Assembly: GCF_900110375.1 (NCBI RefSeq)
Contig: NZ_FODN01000005.1
Span: 124,001-188,000 of the forward strand
Reading direction: 5' to 3'
Origin: Flavobacterium sinopsychrotolerans
GTDB taxonomy: Bacteria; Bacteroidota; Bacteroidia; Flavobacteriales; Flavobacteriaceae
Length of the DNA stretch: 64,000 bases
Every line of letters starts with the position of its first letter. The stretch's first letter is position 1. Below are positions 25,252 through 33,278 of the stretch, one piece after another. The notes under the pieces were generated by a model. That model did no database searches. It was not told the origin of the DNA and saw only the letters and a list, made by a program, of their open reading frames with translations. The position numbers and the translations under genes were made by a program.

Positions 25252-26085
25252 ATGAAAAAATATACAGTAATACTCCTACTCCTTTTATCAACCACATTAA
25301 GTTTCGCACAGAAAAAGGAAAAAGTCAAAGGTTCAAAAACAGTTACTGTAGAGCTAAGAGAAATTGGTCCTTTCGAAAGTCTTGAAATAGAGGACAATCT
25401 TGAAATATATTTGGAAAGAGGTGATAAAAACGAAATCAAAATTGAAGCCGATGAAAATCTTCAGGACCTTATTATTTTAGATTTAAAGGATAAAACACTT
25501 CGCATTTACACATCGAAACATGCAGTCAATTATAAAAAACTGATTGTAAGAGTAACCTATACCAATGATTTAAATCTGGTAACTTCAAAAAATGAAACGA
25601 CAATAAACGCAATACAAGAGATTTTATTAGAGAACATAACCTTTAAATCTCATGATTATTCCCAACTTTTTTTGAATGTCAATGCGAAAAATTTCATACT
25701 ACAGGCTGATGACAAATCAAAAACGGAACTTAATTTAAAGTCCGAAAATACAAGTATAGAAATGAGTAAAAATGCTACACTTAAAGCTTTAGTCAGTACA
25801 ATAGATTTGAAAGTGGATTTGTACCAAAAAGCTACTGCAACTATCGAAGGTACTGCAACTAATGCTATAATACGATTGGACAACAACTCGGAATTAACAG
25901 GGAATAAATTAACTATAAAAAATATTGATGTTACCGCGGAAAGTTATTCCAATTGCAGTATAAATGCGGTAACAACAGTCATTATAGACGTTGCAAATAA
26001 ATCAGAAATCCAACTTGTGGGCGCCCCAAAAATTGAAATTAGAAGATTTGCCGATGAAGCAAAATTGATAAAAAAGTTGAAATAA
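25252..26085 (+). CDS. Head-GIN domain protein (DUF2807), secreted
   Basis: 277 residues from the ATG before the signal peptide (cleaved near SFAQ). It shares the DUF2807 pattern with the protein at 21895 ('VELREIGPFESLEIEDNLEIYLERGDKNEIKIEADENLQDLI' corresponds to its first sheet), but has Lys/Glu/Asn-rich turns and no lipobox. Monocistronic between two terminators. Function unknown. Confidence 0.82.
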   Translation: MKKYTVILLLLLSTTLSFAQKKEKVKGSKTVTVELREIGPFESLEIEDNLEIYLERGDKNEIKIEADENLQDLIILDLKDKTLRIYTSKHAVNYKKLIVRVTYTNDLNLVTSKNETTINAIQEILLENITFKSHDYSQLFLNVNAKNFILQADDKSKTELNLKSENTSIEMSKNATLKALVSTIDLKVDLYQKATATIEGTATNAIIRLDNNSELTGNKLTIKNIDVTAESYSNCSINAVTTVIIDVANKSEIQLVGAPKIEIRRFADEAKLIKKLK

Positions 26086-26097
26086 TCCTCTCCCCGA

Positions 26098-26116
26098 CCC
26101 TCTCCAAAGGAGAGGG
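26098..26116. repeat. GC-rich short hairpin after the head-GIN gene
   Basis: CCCTCTCC-AAA-GGAGAGGG, an 8-bp stem unusually rich in GC for this window. It may be part of termination for the plus-strand gene or a dispersed short repeat. Confidence 0.5.
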
Positions 26117-26152
26117 AGAAAAACTGGATTGATACTATATATAATAACCAAC

Positions 26153-26188
26153 AAAAAGTCCCACTTGCTAAAGCAAATGGGACTTTTT
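26153..26188. terminator. Bidirectional terminator
   Basis: AAAAAGTCCCA (26153-26163) pairs with TGGGACTTTTT (26178-26188); lies between the head-GIN gene (plus) and trxB (minus). Confidence 0.88.
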
Positions 26189-26213
26189 TTATATTGAAAT
26201 TTTCTAACTAAGA

Positions 26214-27161
26214 TTATTCTTTAGCAGCCAAATATCTTTCGGCATCAAGAGCAGCCATACAACCTGTTCCGGCTGCTGTTATCGCTTGACGATACACATG
26301 ATCCGCAGCATCACCTGCTACAAAAACGCCATCAACATTGGTCTTTGAAGTTCCTGGAGTATTGATAATATATCCTGTTTCGTCTAACGTGATATACTCT
26401 TTGAAAATATCTGTATTGGGTTTGTGACCAATAGCCACGAAGAAACCAGTTGCAGGAATATCAAAAACTTCATTAGTAGTTTTATTTAAAGCCTTTACCC
26501 CAGTAACCACTTGTTCGTCCCCTAATACTTCAACAGTATCGTGATTCATCAATATAGTGATATTCTCTGTTTTGCGAACGCGCTCTTCCATGATCTTAGA
26601 AGCTCTGAATTTTTCGCTACGCACTAGCATTGTTACTTTTTTACAAAGTTTAGATAAATAGTGTGCTTCTTCACAAGCTGAATCTCCAGCCCCAACAATT
26701 ACGACTTCTTGATTTCTATAGAAAAAACCGTCACAAACAGCACATGCTGATACACCACCACCCATTTTTAAATAATGTTGTTCTGATGGCATCCCTAAAT
26801 ATTTAGCCGATGCTCCGGTAGAAATAATAACTGTTTCACAATGCAATTCTTTAGTATCATTAATCCATACCTTATGAATATCCCCCGAGAAATCAACTCT
26901 TGTAGCCCAACCATCACGCACATCAGTACCAAAACGTTGTGCTTGAGCTTGTAAGCCCACCATCATTTCCGGACCAGTTATTCCTTCTGGATTACCAGGC
27001 CAATTTTCTACTTCATTAGTAGTTGTCAGCTGCCCACCAGGCTGCATTCCTTGGTACAAAACTGGATTCATGTTTGCTCTAGCGGCATATATTGCTGCAG
27101 TATAACCTGCTGGACCAGAACCTATAATAAGACATTTAATTTTTTCGATTGTATCAGACAT
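26214..27161 (-). CDS. trxB: Thioredoxin reductase (NADPH)
   Basis: 315 residues, low-molecular-weight flavoprotein that reduces thioredoxin. FAD-binding GSGPAGYTAAI near 13, redox CAVC at about 139-142 within 'SACAVCDGFFYR', NADPH-binding GAGDSACEEA, and the C-terminal FAD motif 'GVFVAGDAADHVYRQ'. A -7 element (plus CAAAAATA, 27192-27199) lies 31 bases upstream. Monocistronic. Confidence 0.97.
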   Translation of the reverse strand: MSDTIEKIKCLIIGSGPAGYTAAIYAARANMNPVLYQGMQPGGQLTTTNEVENWPGNPEGITGPEMMVGLQAQAQRFGTDVRDGWATRVDFSGDIHKVWINDTKELHCETVIISTGASAKYLGMPSEQHYLKMGGGVSACAVCDGFFYRNQEVVIVGAGDSACEEAHYLSKLCKKVTMLVRSEKFRASKIMEERVRKTENITILMNHDTVEVLGDEQVVTGVKALNKTTNEVFDIPATGFFVAIGHKPNTDIFKEYITLDETGYIINTPGTSKTNVDGVFVAGDAADHVYRQAITAAGTGCMAALDAERYLAAKE

Positions 27162-27191
27162 AACAAGTGTGGATTATAATTTTTAACAGTG

Positions 27192-27199
27192 CAAAAATA
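27192..27199 (-). promoter_or_regulatory. Promoter -7 element (TATTTTTG) of trxB
   Basis: Minus-strand TATTTTTG 31 bases before the start codon. Confidence 0.5.
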
Positions 27200-27256
27200 A
27201 GATATATTTACCGCACAACAGAAGATGTTGCATCAGTTTTAATTATTCGGTAATAA

Positions 27257-27290
27257 AAAAATCCTTTCTGTAGATACAGAAAGGATTTTT
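27257..27290 (-). terminator. Intrinsic terminator of tRNA-Pro
   Basis: AAAAATCCTTTCTGTA (27257-27272) and its exact reverse complement (27275-27290), directly after the tRNA 3' end on the minus strand, with T-run. Confidence 0.9.
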
Positions 27291-27291
27291 G

Positions 27292-27366
27292 TCGGGGTGG
27301 CAGGATTCGAACCTGCGGCCTCCTGCTCCCAAAGCAGGCGCGATAACCGAGCTACGCTACACCCCG
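27292..27366 (-). tRNA. tRNA-Pro (TGG)
   Basis: 75 bases without encoded CCA. On the minus strand: acceptor CGGGGTG/CACCCCG with discriminator A, anticodon arm CCTGC-TTTGGGA-GCAGG giving anticodon TGG, T arm GCAGG-TTCGAAT-CCTGC. CCA must be added after transcription, unlike the tRNA-Met above, which encodes it. Confidence 0.95.
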
Positions 27367-27369
27367 AAA

Positions 27370-27407
27370 GCGGGTGCAAATATAGTACTATTTTTGGCTT
27401 ATGCAAA
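27370..27407 (-). promoter_or_regulatory. tRNA-Pro promoter (TTTG - 19 - TATATTTG)
   Basis: Minus-strand TTTG (27404-27407), exactly 19 bases, TATATTTG (27377-27384), then GCACCCGC. Shares 15 consecutive bases with the tRNA-Met promoter. Confidence 0.85.
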
Positions 27408-27785
27408 ACTATTACAGAAATAAGAACTAAATTTATTTCTTGCGAAAATAACTTCAGAAATTTAAAATAAATTTATTTTTCATAGCATTATTCAGCCACA
27501 ACTCCCCTAGCCCAGATGGCAGTGAAAAGCTTCACCGAGCTGCTCCCGATTTTTTCTTGACAGAAAAGAGCGACCAAAGGAAGCTCCTTTTATGGCTTTA
27601 GAAAAAACTGGGACCAGCTCAAGAACTTGAAGCGCACAGCTGGAATAGCTCCTATGCAATAAAATCCATTTTAAAAATGGGAATTGTCAAACTGCCACTA
27701 ATCAGTCTTTAACAAATGTTAACAAAATAGATTTTCAAAAACCATAAATAATTGTATTTTTACGGTTCAAAATTTAGAAAAATAA
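27408..27785. other. Gene-free region before parA
   Basis: Holds the long form of the intergenic hairpin element (27509-27652) and otherwise AT-rich DNA. No clear consensus promoter for parA; a TATTTTTA sequence at about 27758-27765 is a weak candidate. I found no parS-like 14-16 base palindrome. Confidence 0.5.
27509..27652 (+). repeat. Intergenic hairpin element, long form
   Basis: Begins AGCCCAGATGGCAGTGAAAA and ends with AGCTGGAATAGCTCC, the same end words as the element at 19645-19721, with about 95 bases of internal sequence containing several short inverted repeats (for example CTGG-GA-CCAG). More GC-rich than its surroundings. No protein is encoded. Confidence 0.6.
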
Positions 27786-28550
27786 ATGGGCAAAATCATC
27801 GCGATTGCTAATCAAAAAGGTGGAGTTGGTAAGACTACAACGTCAGTAAATCTTGCTGCTTCATTAGGGGTTTTAGAAAAAAAAGTGTTACTAATTGATG
27901 CCGATCCTCAGGCAAATGCCACCTCTGGCTTGGGAATTGATGTTGAAACTATCGAAATAGGAACCTATCAAATTCTCGAACATAGCCATACTCCAAGAGA
28001 GGCTGTCATAAAATGTTCTGCACCAAATGTTGATGTTATTCCGTCGCATATTGATCTTGTTGCCATAGAAATCGAATTGGTTGATAAGGAAAACAGAGAA
28101 TATATGCTCAAAAAAGCATTGGAAAGTATCAAAGATGAATACGACTTCATTATAATCGACTGCGCTCCTTCACTTGGTCTACTTACATTGAATGCTTTGA
28201 CTGCCGCTGATTCAGTAATTATTCCTATTCAATGCGAGTATTTTGCATTAGAAGGTTTAGGGAAATTATTAAATACAATAAAGAGTATCCAAAAAATTCA
28301 CAATCCTGATTTAGACATTGAAGGATTATTATTAACCATGTTTGATTCCAGACTGCGTTTATCAAACCAGGTTGTTGAGGAAGTTCAAAAACATTTCAAC
28401 GATATGGTTTTTGATACCATTATTCAACGAAATGTAAAGTTAAGTGAAGCCCCAAGTTTTGGTGAAAGTATCATTAATTATGATGCTACAAGCAAAGGAG
28501 CAATCAATTACTTGCATCTCGCTCAAGAAATTATAAAGAAAAATAGCTAA
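27786..28550 (+). CDS. parA: Chromosome partitioning ATPase ParA
   Basis: 254 residues. Deviant Walker A KGGVGKTT at 11-18, Walker A' 'LIDADPQANAT', and Walker B 'FIIIDCAPSLG'. Works with ParB to segregate chromosome origins. Followed after 7 bases by parB in the usual order. Confidence 0.96.
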   Translation: MGKIIAIANQKGGVGKTTTSVNLAASLGVLEKKVLLIDADPQANATSGLGIDVETIEIGTYQILEHSHTPREAVIKCSAPNVDVIPSHIDLVAIEIELVDKENREYMLKKALESIKDEYDFIIIDCAPSLGLLTLNALTAADSVIIPIQCEYFALEGLGKLLNTIKSIQKIHNPDLDIEGLLLTMFDSRLRLSNQVVEEVQKHFNDMVFDTIIQRNVKLSEAPSFGESIINYDATSKGAINYLHLAQEIIKKNS

Positions 28551-28557
28551 ATTAGTT

Positions 28558-29457
28558 ATGGCACAAGCAATAAAAAAACAAGCCTTAGGAAGAGGATTAT
28601 CGGCATTATTAAAAGATCCGGAAAACGACATTAAATCAGTTAATGATAAAAATGCGGATAAAGTTGTAGGAAATATTATCGAGCTTGAAATAAATGCGAT
28701 TGAAATAAATCCGTTCCAACCAAGAAGCAATTTCAATGAAGAATCATTGAGAGAATTAGCTACTTCTATTAAAGAATTAGGAGTTATCCAACCCATTACT
28801 GTACGTAAATTAGATTTCAATAAATACCAATTAATTTCCGGTGAGCGTCGTCTTCGTGCGTCGACTCTTGTAGGATTGACAACTGTTCCCGCTTACATTC
28901 GTATCGCAAATGACAACGAGTCACTGGTTATGGCCTTGGTTGAAAATATTCAGCGTCATGATTTAGATCCAATTGAAATTGCACTTTCGTACCAACGCTT
29001 GATTGATGAAATTCAATTAACACAGGAACAAATGAGTGAGCGTGTAGGAAAAAAACGTTCTACTATTGCCAATTATTTGAGACTTTTAAAACTGGATCCA
29101 ATTATCCAAACCGGTATTCGTGATGGTTTCATCAGTATGGGTCATGGTCGTGCGATAATAAATATTGAAGACTTAGATATCCAAACCGATATTTATCAAA
29201 AAATCGTGAGTCAGAATCTCTCAGTACGTGATACCGAAGCATTGGTGAAAAACTATCAGGAAAGTTTAAAGCCTAAACCTGCAGGTAAACCAAAAGCGGC
29301 GTCGTTTGAAGTTGCAGAGACTCAAAAAAGCACTTTTACAAATTATTTCGGAACCAAAGTTGATGTAAAAGTAGCCGGAAACGGTAAGGGAAAAATCACT
29401 ATTCCATTCCACTCTGAAGAAGATTTCAACAGAATCATTAAACTAATAAACGGATAG
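28558..29457 (+). CDS. parB: Chromosome partitioning protein ParB
   Basis: 299 residues. N-terminal ParB/Srx CTPase domain ('INPFQPRSNFNEESLRELA', 'LISGERRLRAS', 'ALVENIQRHDLDPIE'), central HTH ('MSERVGKKRSTIANYLRLLKL'), linker and a C-terminal dimerisation domain from about 255. Binds parS sites, none of which I see in this window. The stop overlaps the GTG of the next gene by one base. Confidence 0.96.
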   Translation: MAQAIKKQALGRGLSALLKDPENDIKSVNDKNADKVVGNIIELEINAIEINPFQPRSNFNEESLRELATSIKELGVIQPITVRKLDFNKYQLISGERRLRASTLVGLTTVPAYIRIANDNESLVMALVENIQRHDLDPIEIALSYQRLIDEIQLTQEQMSERVGKKRSTIANYLRLLKLDPIIQTGIRDGFISMGHGRAIINIEDLDIQTDIYQKIVSQNLSVRDTEALVKNYQESLKPKPAGKPKAASFEVAETQKSTFTNYFGTKVDVKVAGNGKGKITIPFHSEEDFNRIIKLING

Positions 29458-30017
29458 TGTACAAAATCATTTTCATCGGTCTGTTCCTTTTTATTTTAGG
29501 AAACAACACTGTTTTTGGGCAATCGAAAACAGAGGCGGTGCTGATAGCTAAAGATACTTTGAAATCGAATGATATTGATCCGCTAACGCCTGCAAAAGCT
29601 GCTTTTTATTCAGCAGTTTTACCGGGACTGGGTCAAGCTTACAATAAGAAATACTGGAAAATACCGCTCGTGTATGGAGCGTTGGGAACAAGTATTTATT
29701 TTTATATTGATAATAACAAAAAATACCATCAATACAGAGACGCTTACAAAAGCAGGCTGGAAGGCTATACCACTGACGACTTAGCTTTCCTAGACAATAA
29801 CCGTTTGATTGCAGGACAGAAATTTTACCAACGCAACCGCGATTTATCCGCTTTGGTCACTTTGGCATTTTACGCATTAAATATTCTAGACGCCAATGTA
29901 GATGCCGCTTTAATTCAATTCAATGTGGATGAAAACTTATCTGTAAGACCTGTTCTTTATCCAAATGATGTAACATTAAAGACTAATGTAGGACTAACTT
30001 TTAATTATAGTTTCTAG
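29457..30017 (+). CDS. DUF5683 domain-containing protein
   Basis: 186 residues. Signal peptide (to about 22, VFGQ), then the DUF5683 region ('PAKAAFYSAVLPGLGQAYNKKYWKIPLVYGALG', 'YHQYRDAYKSRLEG') with one or two membrane-associated segments. The GTG start overlaps the parB stop, so it is translationally coupled. It appears after parB in many flavobacteria; its function is unknown. Confidence 0.85.
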   Translation: MYKIIFIGLFLFILGNNTVFGQSKTEAVLIAKDTLKSNDIDPLTPAKAAFYSAVLPGLGQAYNKKYWKIPLVYGALGTSIYFYIDNNKKYHQYRDAYKSRLEGYTTDDLAFLDNNRLIAGQKFYQRNRDLSALVTLAFYALNILDANVDAALIQFNVDENLSVRPVLYPNDVTLKTNVGLTFNYSF

Positions 30018-30049
30018 TTTAAAAGATTAAATAAAGAAAACAAAGCAGT

Positions 30050-30250
30050 ATGTCATTAATCAATAGAATTGGGAAGAAATATTTTTTTATTGGAACTACA
30101 ATTTTATTACTAATCACTTTAGTAAATTATTCAGAAAATAAAACGTTCGATCCAATCCGAATGAACTCCTTCTTTTCAGGATTCATTGCGGGATTTTTAA
30201 TAGCATTATTAGTTGCAGGTCTCGTTAATTATTCGAAATTTAAAAAATAA
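30050..30250 (+). CDS. Small two-helix membrane protein
   Basis: 66 residues: a short basic start, a membrane helix at about 12-25 (FFIGTTILLLITLV), a polar turn, and a second helix at about 43-60. Sits between DUF5683 and dapB in the same direction (5 bases before dapB), so probably part of the operon. No family recognised. Confidence 0.65.
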   Translation: MSLINRIGKKYFFIGTTILLLITLVNYSENKTFDPIRMNSFFSGFIAGFLIALLVAGLVNYSKFKK

Positions 30251-30254
30251 ACAA

Positions 30255-30956
30255 ATGAAAATTGCGCTTTTAGGATACGGAAAAATGGGCCAGGTAATTG
30301 AAAGAATTGCGCTGGAAAGAGGCCATGAAATCGTTTTGAAAAAAGACGAGACTAGTTCTTTTGAAGGTCTTTCAAATGCTGATGTGGCGATTGATTTCAG
30401 TGTTCCGACAGCAGCCGTGAGTAATATCTCCAGTTGTTTTCATGCAAATGTCCCTGTGATTTCAGGTACAACTGGCTGGTTAGAACATTATGATGAAATA
30501 GCAACACTTTGCGCAGCAAAAAACGGTGGATTTATCTCTAGTTCCAACTTTAGTTTAGGTGTAAATATTTTCTTTGAACTCAATGACTATTTAGCTAAAA
30601 TAATGTCAAAATTTGACAGTTATAAAGTAGAAATGGAAGAAATTCATCATACCCAAAAACTGGATGCCCCAAGCGGTACTGCGATTTCATTAGCCAAAGG
30701 TGTGATAGAAAATAGTTCGTACAACGATTGGACCATAGAAAACCCCGAACAAAACCAGATTCATATTGAATCTAAAAGGATTGGGACTGTGCCGGGTACT
30801 CATACCGTGACTTACAACTCTTCAGTAGATGCAATAGAAATTAAACATACCGCTCACAATCGAGAGGGTTTTGCTCTAGGAGCCATAATTGCAGCAGAAT
30901 GGATTGTGGGTAAGCAAGGTATTTTCACAATGAAAGATGTTTTAAATTTAAAATAA
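30255..30956 (+). CDS. dapB: 4-hydroxy-tetrahydrodipicolinate reductase
   Basis: Second step of the diaminopimelate/lysine branch, supplying peptidoglycan. 233 residues from the ATG at 30255 (MKIALLGYGKMG, nucleotide-binding). 'SGTTGWLEH', the substrate motif 'EIHHTQKLDAPSGTA' with catalytic His and Lys, and 'GTHTVTYNS' are intact. Shorter than the 270-residue proteobacterial form, as usual in Bacteroidota. The frame extends 14 codons upstream but overlaps the preceding gene. Confidence 0.96.
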   Translation: MKIALLGYGKMGQVIERIALERGHEIVLKKDETSSFEGLSNADVAIDFSVPTAAVSNISSCFHANVPVISGTTGWLEHYDEIATLCAAKNGGFISSSNFSLGVNIFFELNDYLAKIMSKFDSYKVEMEEIHHTQKLDAPSGTAISLAKGVIENSSYNDWTIENPEQNQIHIESKRIGTVPGTHTVTYNSSVDAIEIKHTAHNREGFALGAIIAAEWIVGKQGIFTMKDVLNLK

Positions 30957-31014
30957 ACTTTATAAAGTTTGAGGTTCTATTAAAGAGCTTTAACTTAACT
31001 CTAAACAAAAATTT

Positions 31015-32568
31015 ATGTCAGTATATCAATGGTTTGTTTTTTTTCTGATTGTCCAAATAATTCACTTTTTAGGAACCTGGAAATTATACGAAAGTGCAGG
31101 AAGAAAACGATGGGAAGCAGCCATTCCTGTTTATAATGCAATCGTTTTAATGAAAATTATCGGTCGCCCTACATGGTGGACGATTTTATTATTTATTCCC
31201 ATTATCAATTTAATCATCTTTCCGGTTATCTGGGTAGAAACGTTACGAAGTTTTGGAAAACGATCTGGATTAGATACATTTTTAGTACTAATAACTTTGG
31301 GCTTGTATCTGTATTATATCAATTATACACAACAATTAAATTACATTTCGGATAGAAGTTTAAGCCCACAAAACAAAGCTGCTGACACCGTTAGTTCTTT
31401 ACTTTTTGCTATTGTTGTAGCTACAATCGTGCACACTTATTTTATTCAACCGTACACAATTCCAACTCCTTCATTGGAAAAATCATTATTGGTAGGGGAT
31501 TTTTTATTTGTGAGCAAAATGAACTATGGTGCGAGAGTTCCCATGACAACTGTTGCTTTACCAATGGTGCATGACTCCATTCCTTTGACAAAAAGCAAAT
31601 CCTACCTGACTTGGCCTCAATTACCTTATATGAGATTGCCAGGAATTCAAAATATAAAACGTACTGATATTGTTGTGTTCAACTGGCCGGTGGATACTGT
31701 TTACAGGTTTTTTGACACTTCAAAAAGACGCGCTTACAAACCTGTCGACAAAAAATCGAATTACGTAAAGAGATGTGTTGGAATTCCGGGAGATAATTTA
31801 TCCATAAAAGACGGGATGGTTTATATCGATGGAAAACTGTTGCAGTTACCTGAAAGAGCTAAACCTCAATTCTCGTATAAAGTGGCCTTGGATGGAAAAA
31901 CACCAATCGATTTTGAATCTCTGTTTAAAGATTTAGATGTGACGGATCCTGCTGGCTTTATGGATCAGACGAAAAGAGACACACTTTTCATGAGTGCCTT
32001 GACCGAAGCCGGAGCAGAAAGATTGAAAAACATACCTGGCATAACTGCTGTAATCCGACAAATATCAAAAGAAGTTGATAATGGAGTCTTCCCGCATATC
32101 AACAAATGGAATCGTGATAATTATGGACCTGTATATATTCCAGAACAAGGAAAAACAGTTCCTTTAACTATAGAAACATTGCCTTTTTACAAAGCAATCA
32201 TTACTGATTATGAGAACAATGATTTAAAAACTAACGGTTCAGAGATTAGAATAAATGGTAAAATTGCCAATACGTATACTTTTAAGCAAAACTATTACTG
32301 GATGATGGGTGACAACCGTCACAACTCCGAGGATAGCCGTTATTGGGGATTTGTACCTGAAAACCACATTGTAGGAAAACCTATTTTTATATGGCTAAGT
32401 ATCGATCCAAATGGAAAAGGAATAAATAAAATTCGTTGGGACAGAGTTTTCACAACAGTTAGCGGTGAAGGTCAGCCTCAATCTTATTTCAAATTATTTT
32501 TACTTGGATTGGTTATCTTCTTTGTAGGAGAATATTTTTGGAAAAAAAGAAAAGAGCAAAAAGTTTAA
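31015..32568 (+). CDS. lepB: Signal peptidase I with N-terminal membrane extension
   Basis: Cleaves signal peptides of secreted proteins at the inner membrane. 517 residues, much longer than typical. Residues about 1-110 form a DUF5684-like membrane region; another helix at about 125-143 leads into the S26 domain with catalytic Ser153 (IPTPSLEKSLLVGD), Lys252 (YVKRCVGIPGD) and the box 'GDNRHNSEDSRYWG' near 440. A long insert (about 265-400) lies between the last two boxes. A C-terminal helix follows near 495-510. Confidence 0.95.
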   Translation: MSVYQWFVFFLIVQIIHFLGTWKLYESAGRKRWEAAIPVYNAIVLMKIIGRPTWWTILLFIPIINLIIFPVIWVETLRSFGKRSGLDTFLVLITLGLYLYYINYTQQLNYISDRSLSPQNKAADTVSSLLFAIVVATIVHTYFIQPYTIPTPSLEKSLLVGDFLFVSKMNYGARVPMTTVALPMVHDSIPLTKSKSYLTWPQLPYMRLPGIQNIKRTDIVVFNWPVDTVYRFFDTSKRRAYKPVDKKSNYVKRCVGIPGDNLSIKDGMVYIDGKLLQLPERAKPQFSYKVALDGKTPIDFESLFKDLDVTDPAGFMDQTKRDTLFMSALTEAGAERLKNIPGITAVIRQISKEVDNGVFPHINKWNRDNYGPVYIPEQGKTVPLTIETLPFYKAIITDYENNDLKTNGSEIRINGKIANTYTFKQNYYWMMGDNRHNSEDSRYWGFVPENHIVGKPIFIWLSIDPNGKGINKIRWDRVFTTVSGEGQPQSYFKLFLLGLVIFFVGEYFWKKRKEQKV

Positions 32569-32583
32569 ATAAAAAAGGTTTAA

Positions 32584-32631
32584 AGTTTAAGGTTTAAAGT
32601 TTACTGAGCCTTAAACTTTAAACCTTAAACT
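32584..32631. repeat. 20-bp perfect inverted repeat between lepB and wbqC
   Basis: The arm 32584-32603 (words GTTTAAGG and TTTAAAG) is the exact reverse complement of 32612-32631, with an eight-base loop. No T-run follows and it ends seven bases before the wbqC ATG, so it will fold just upstream of that start. Confidence 0.75.
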
Positions 32632-32637
32632 ATCAAT

Positions 32638-33264
32638 ATGAATACAATATTACATCCCTCCTATTTCCCATCGATAAGTCACTTTGCAGCGATCGCACAA
32701 TCCGAAAGCATAACTTTTGAGGTAGAAGATAACTTTCAAAAACAGACCAATCGCAACCGAACTTATATTTATTCTCCTAACGGGATTCAGCTATTGAATA
32801 TCCCTGTAAAACATTCGAAAGAAACCCACCAGAAAACAAAAGACATCAGAATTGAAACTGATTTTGACTGGCAAAAGCAACATTTCAAATCTCTTGAAGC
32901 TGCATACAGAAGCTCCCCCTTTTTTGAATTTTTTGAAGATGATATCCGAATAATTTTCGAAAAAAAACATGATTTTTTATTGGATTTAAATTTTGAAACT
33001 TTAGCTATTGTGACTAAATGTTTTCGGATGAAATTAGAATTTGATACCACATCAGAATACGTTCATGACGTAGATACAAATAAAACGATGGACTTCAGGT
33101 CTTTGATAAATGGAAAAAAAGATCTATCCATTTTTGAAAGCTACAAACAGGTTTTTGATGACAAACATGGCTTTATCAACAATCTGAGTGTTTTAGATTT
33201 ACTATTTAACGAAGGAAAATATGCTATGGATTATTTAAAAAAACAAGCTTTAATTATGAAGTAA
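32638..33264 (+). CDS. WbqC family protein
   Basis: 208 residues matching the WbqC-like family, often placed in O-antigen or envelope loci ('LHPSYFPSISHFAAIAQSESITFEVEDNFQKQTNRNRTYIYSP'). In flavobacteria it regularly follows lepB. Biochemical role not established. Confidence 0.85.
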   Translation: MNTILHPSYFPSISHFAAIAQSESITFEVEDNFQKQTNRNRTYIYSPNGIQLLNIPVKHSKETHQKTKDIRIETDFDWQKQHFKSLEAAYRSSPFFEFFEDDIRIIFEKKHDFLLDLNFETLAIVTKCFRMKLEFDTTSEYVHDVDTNKTMDFRSLINGKKDLSIFESYKQVFDDKHGFINNLSVLDLLFNEGKYAMDYLKKQALIMK

Positions 33265-33278
33265 TTTTTACAATCTGC

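Noticed and set aside
27786..29457. parS site or replication origin near parAB
   Set aside because: I looked for palindromes with a CACGTG core; the CACGTG occurrences I noticed (near 475, 8073, 42322 and 50089) lack symmetric flanks. No cluster of DnaA boxes, dnaA or dnaN is present.
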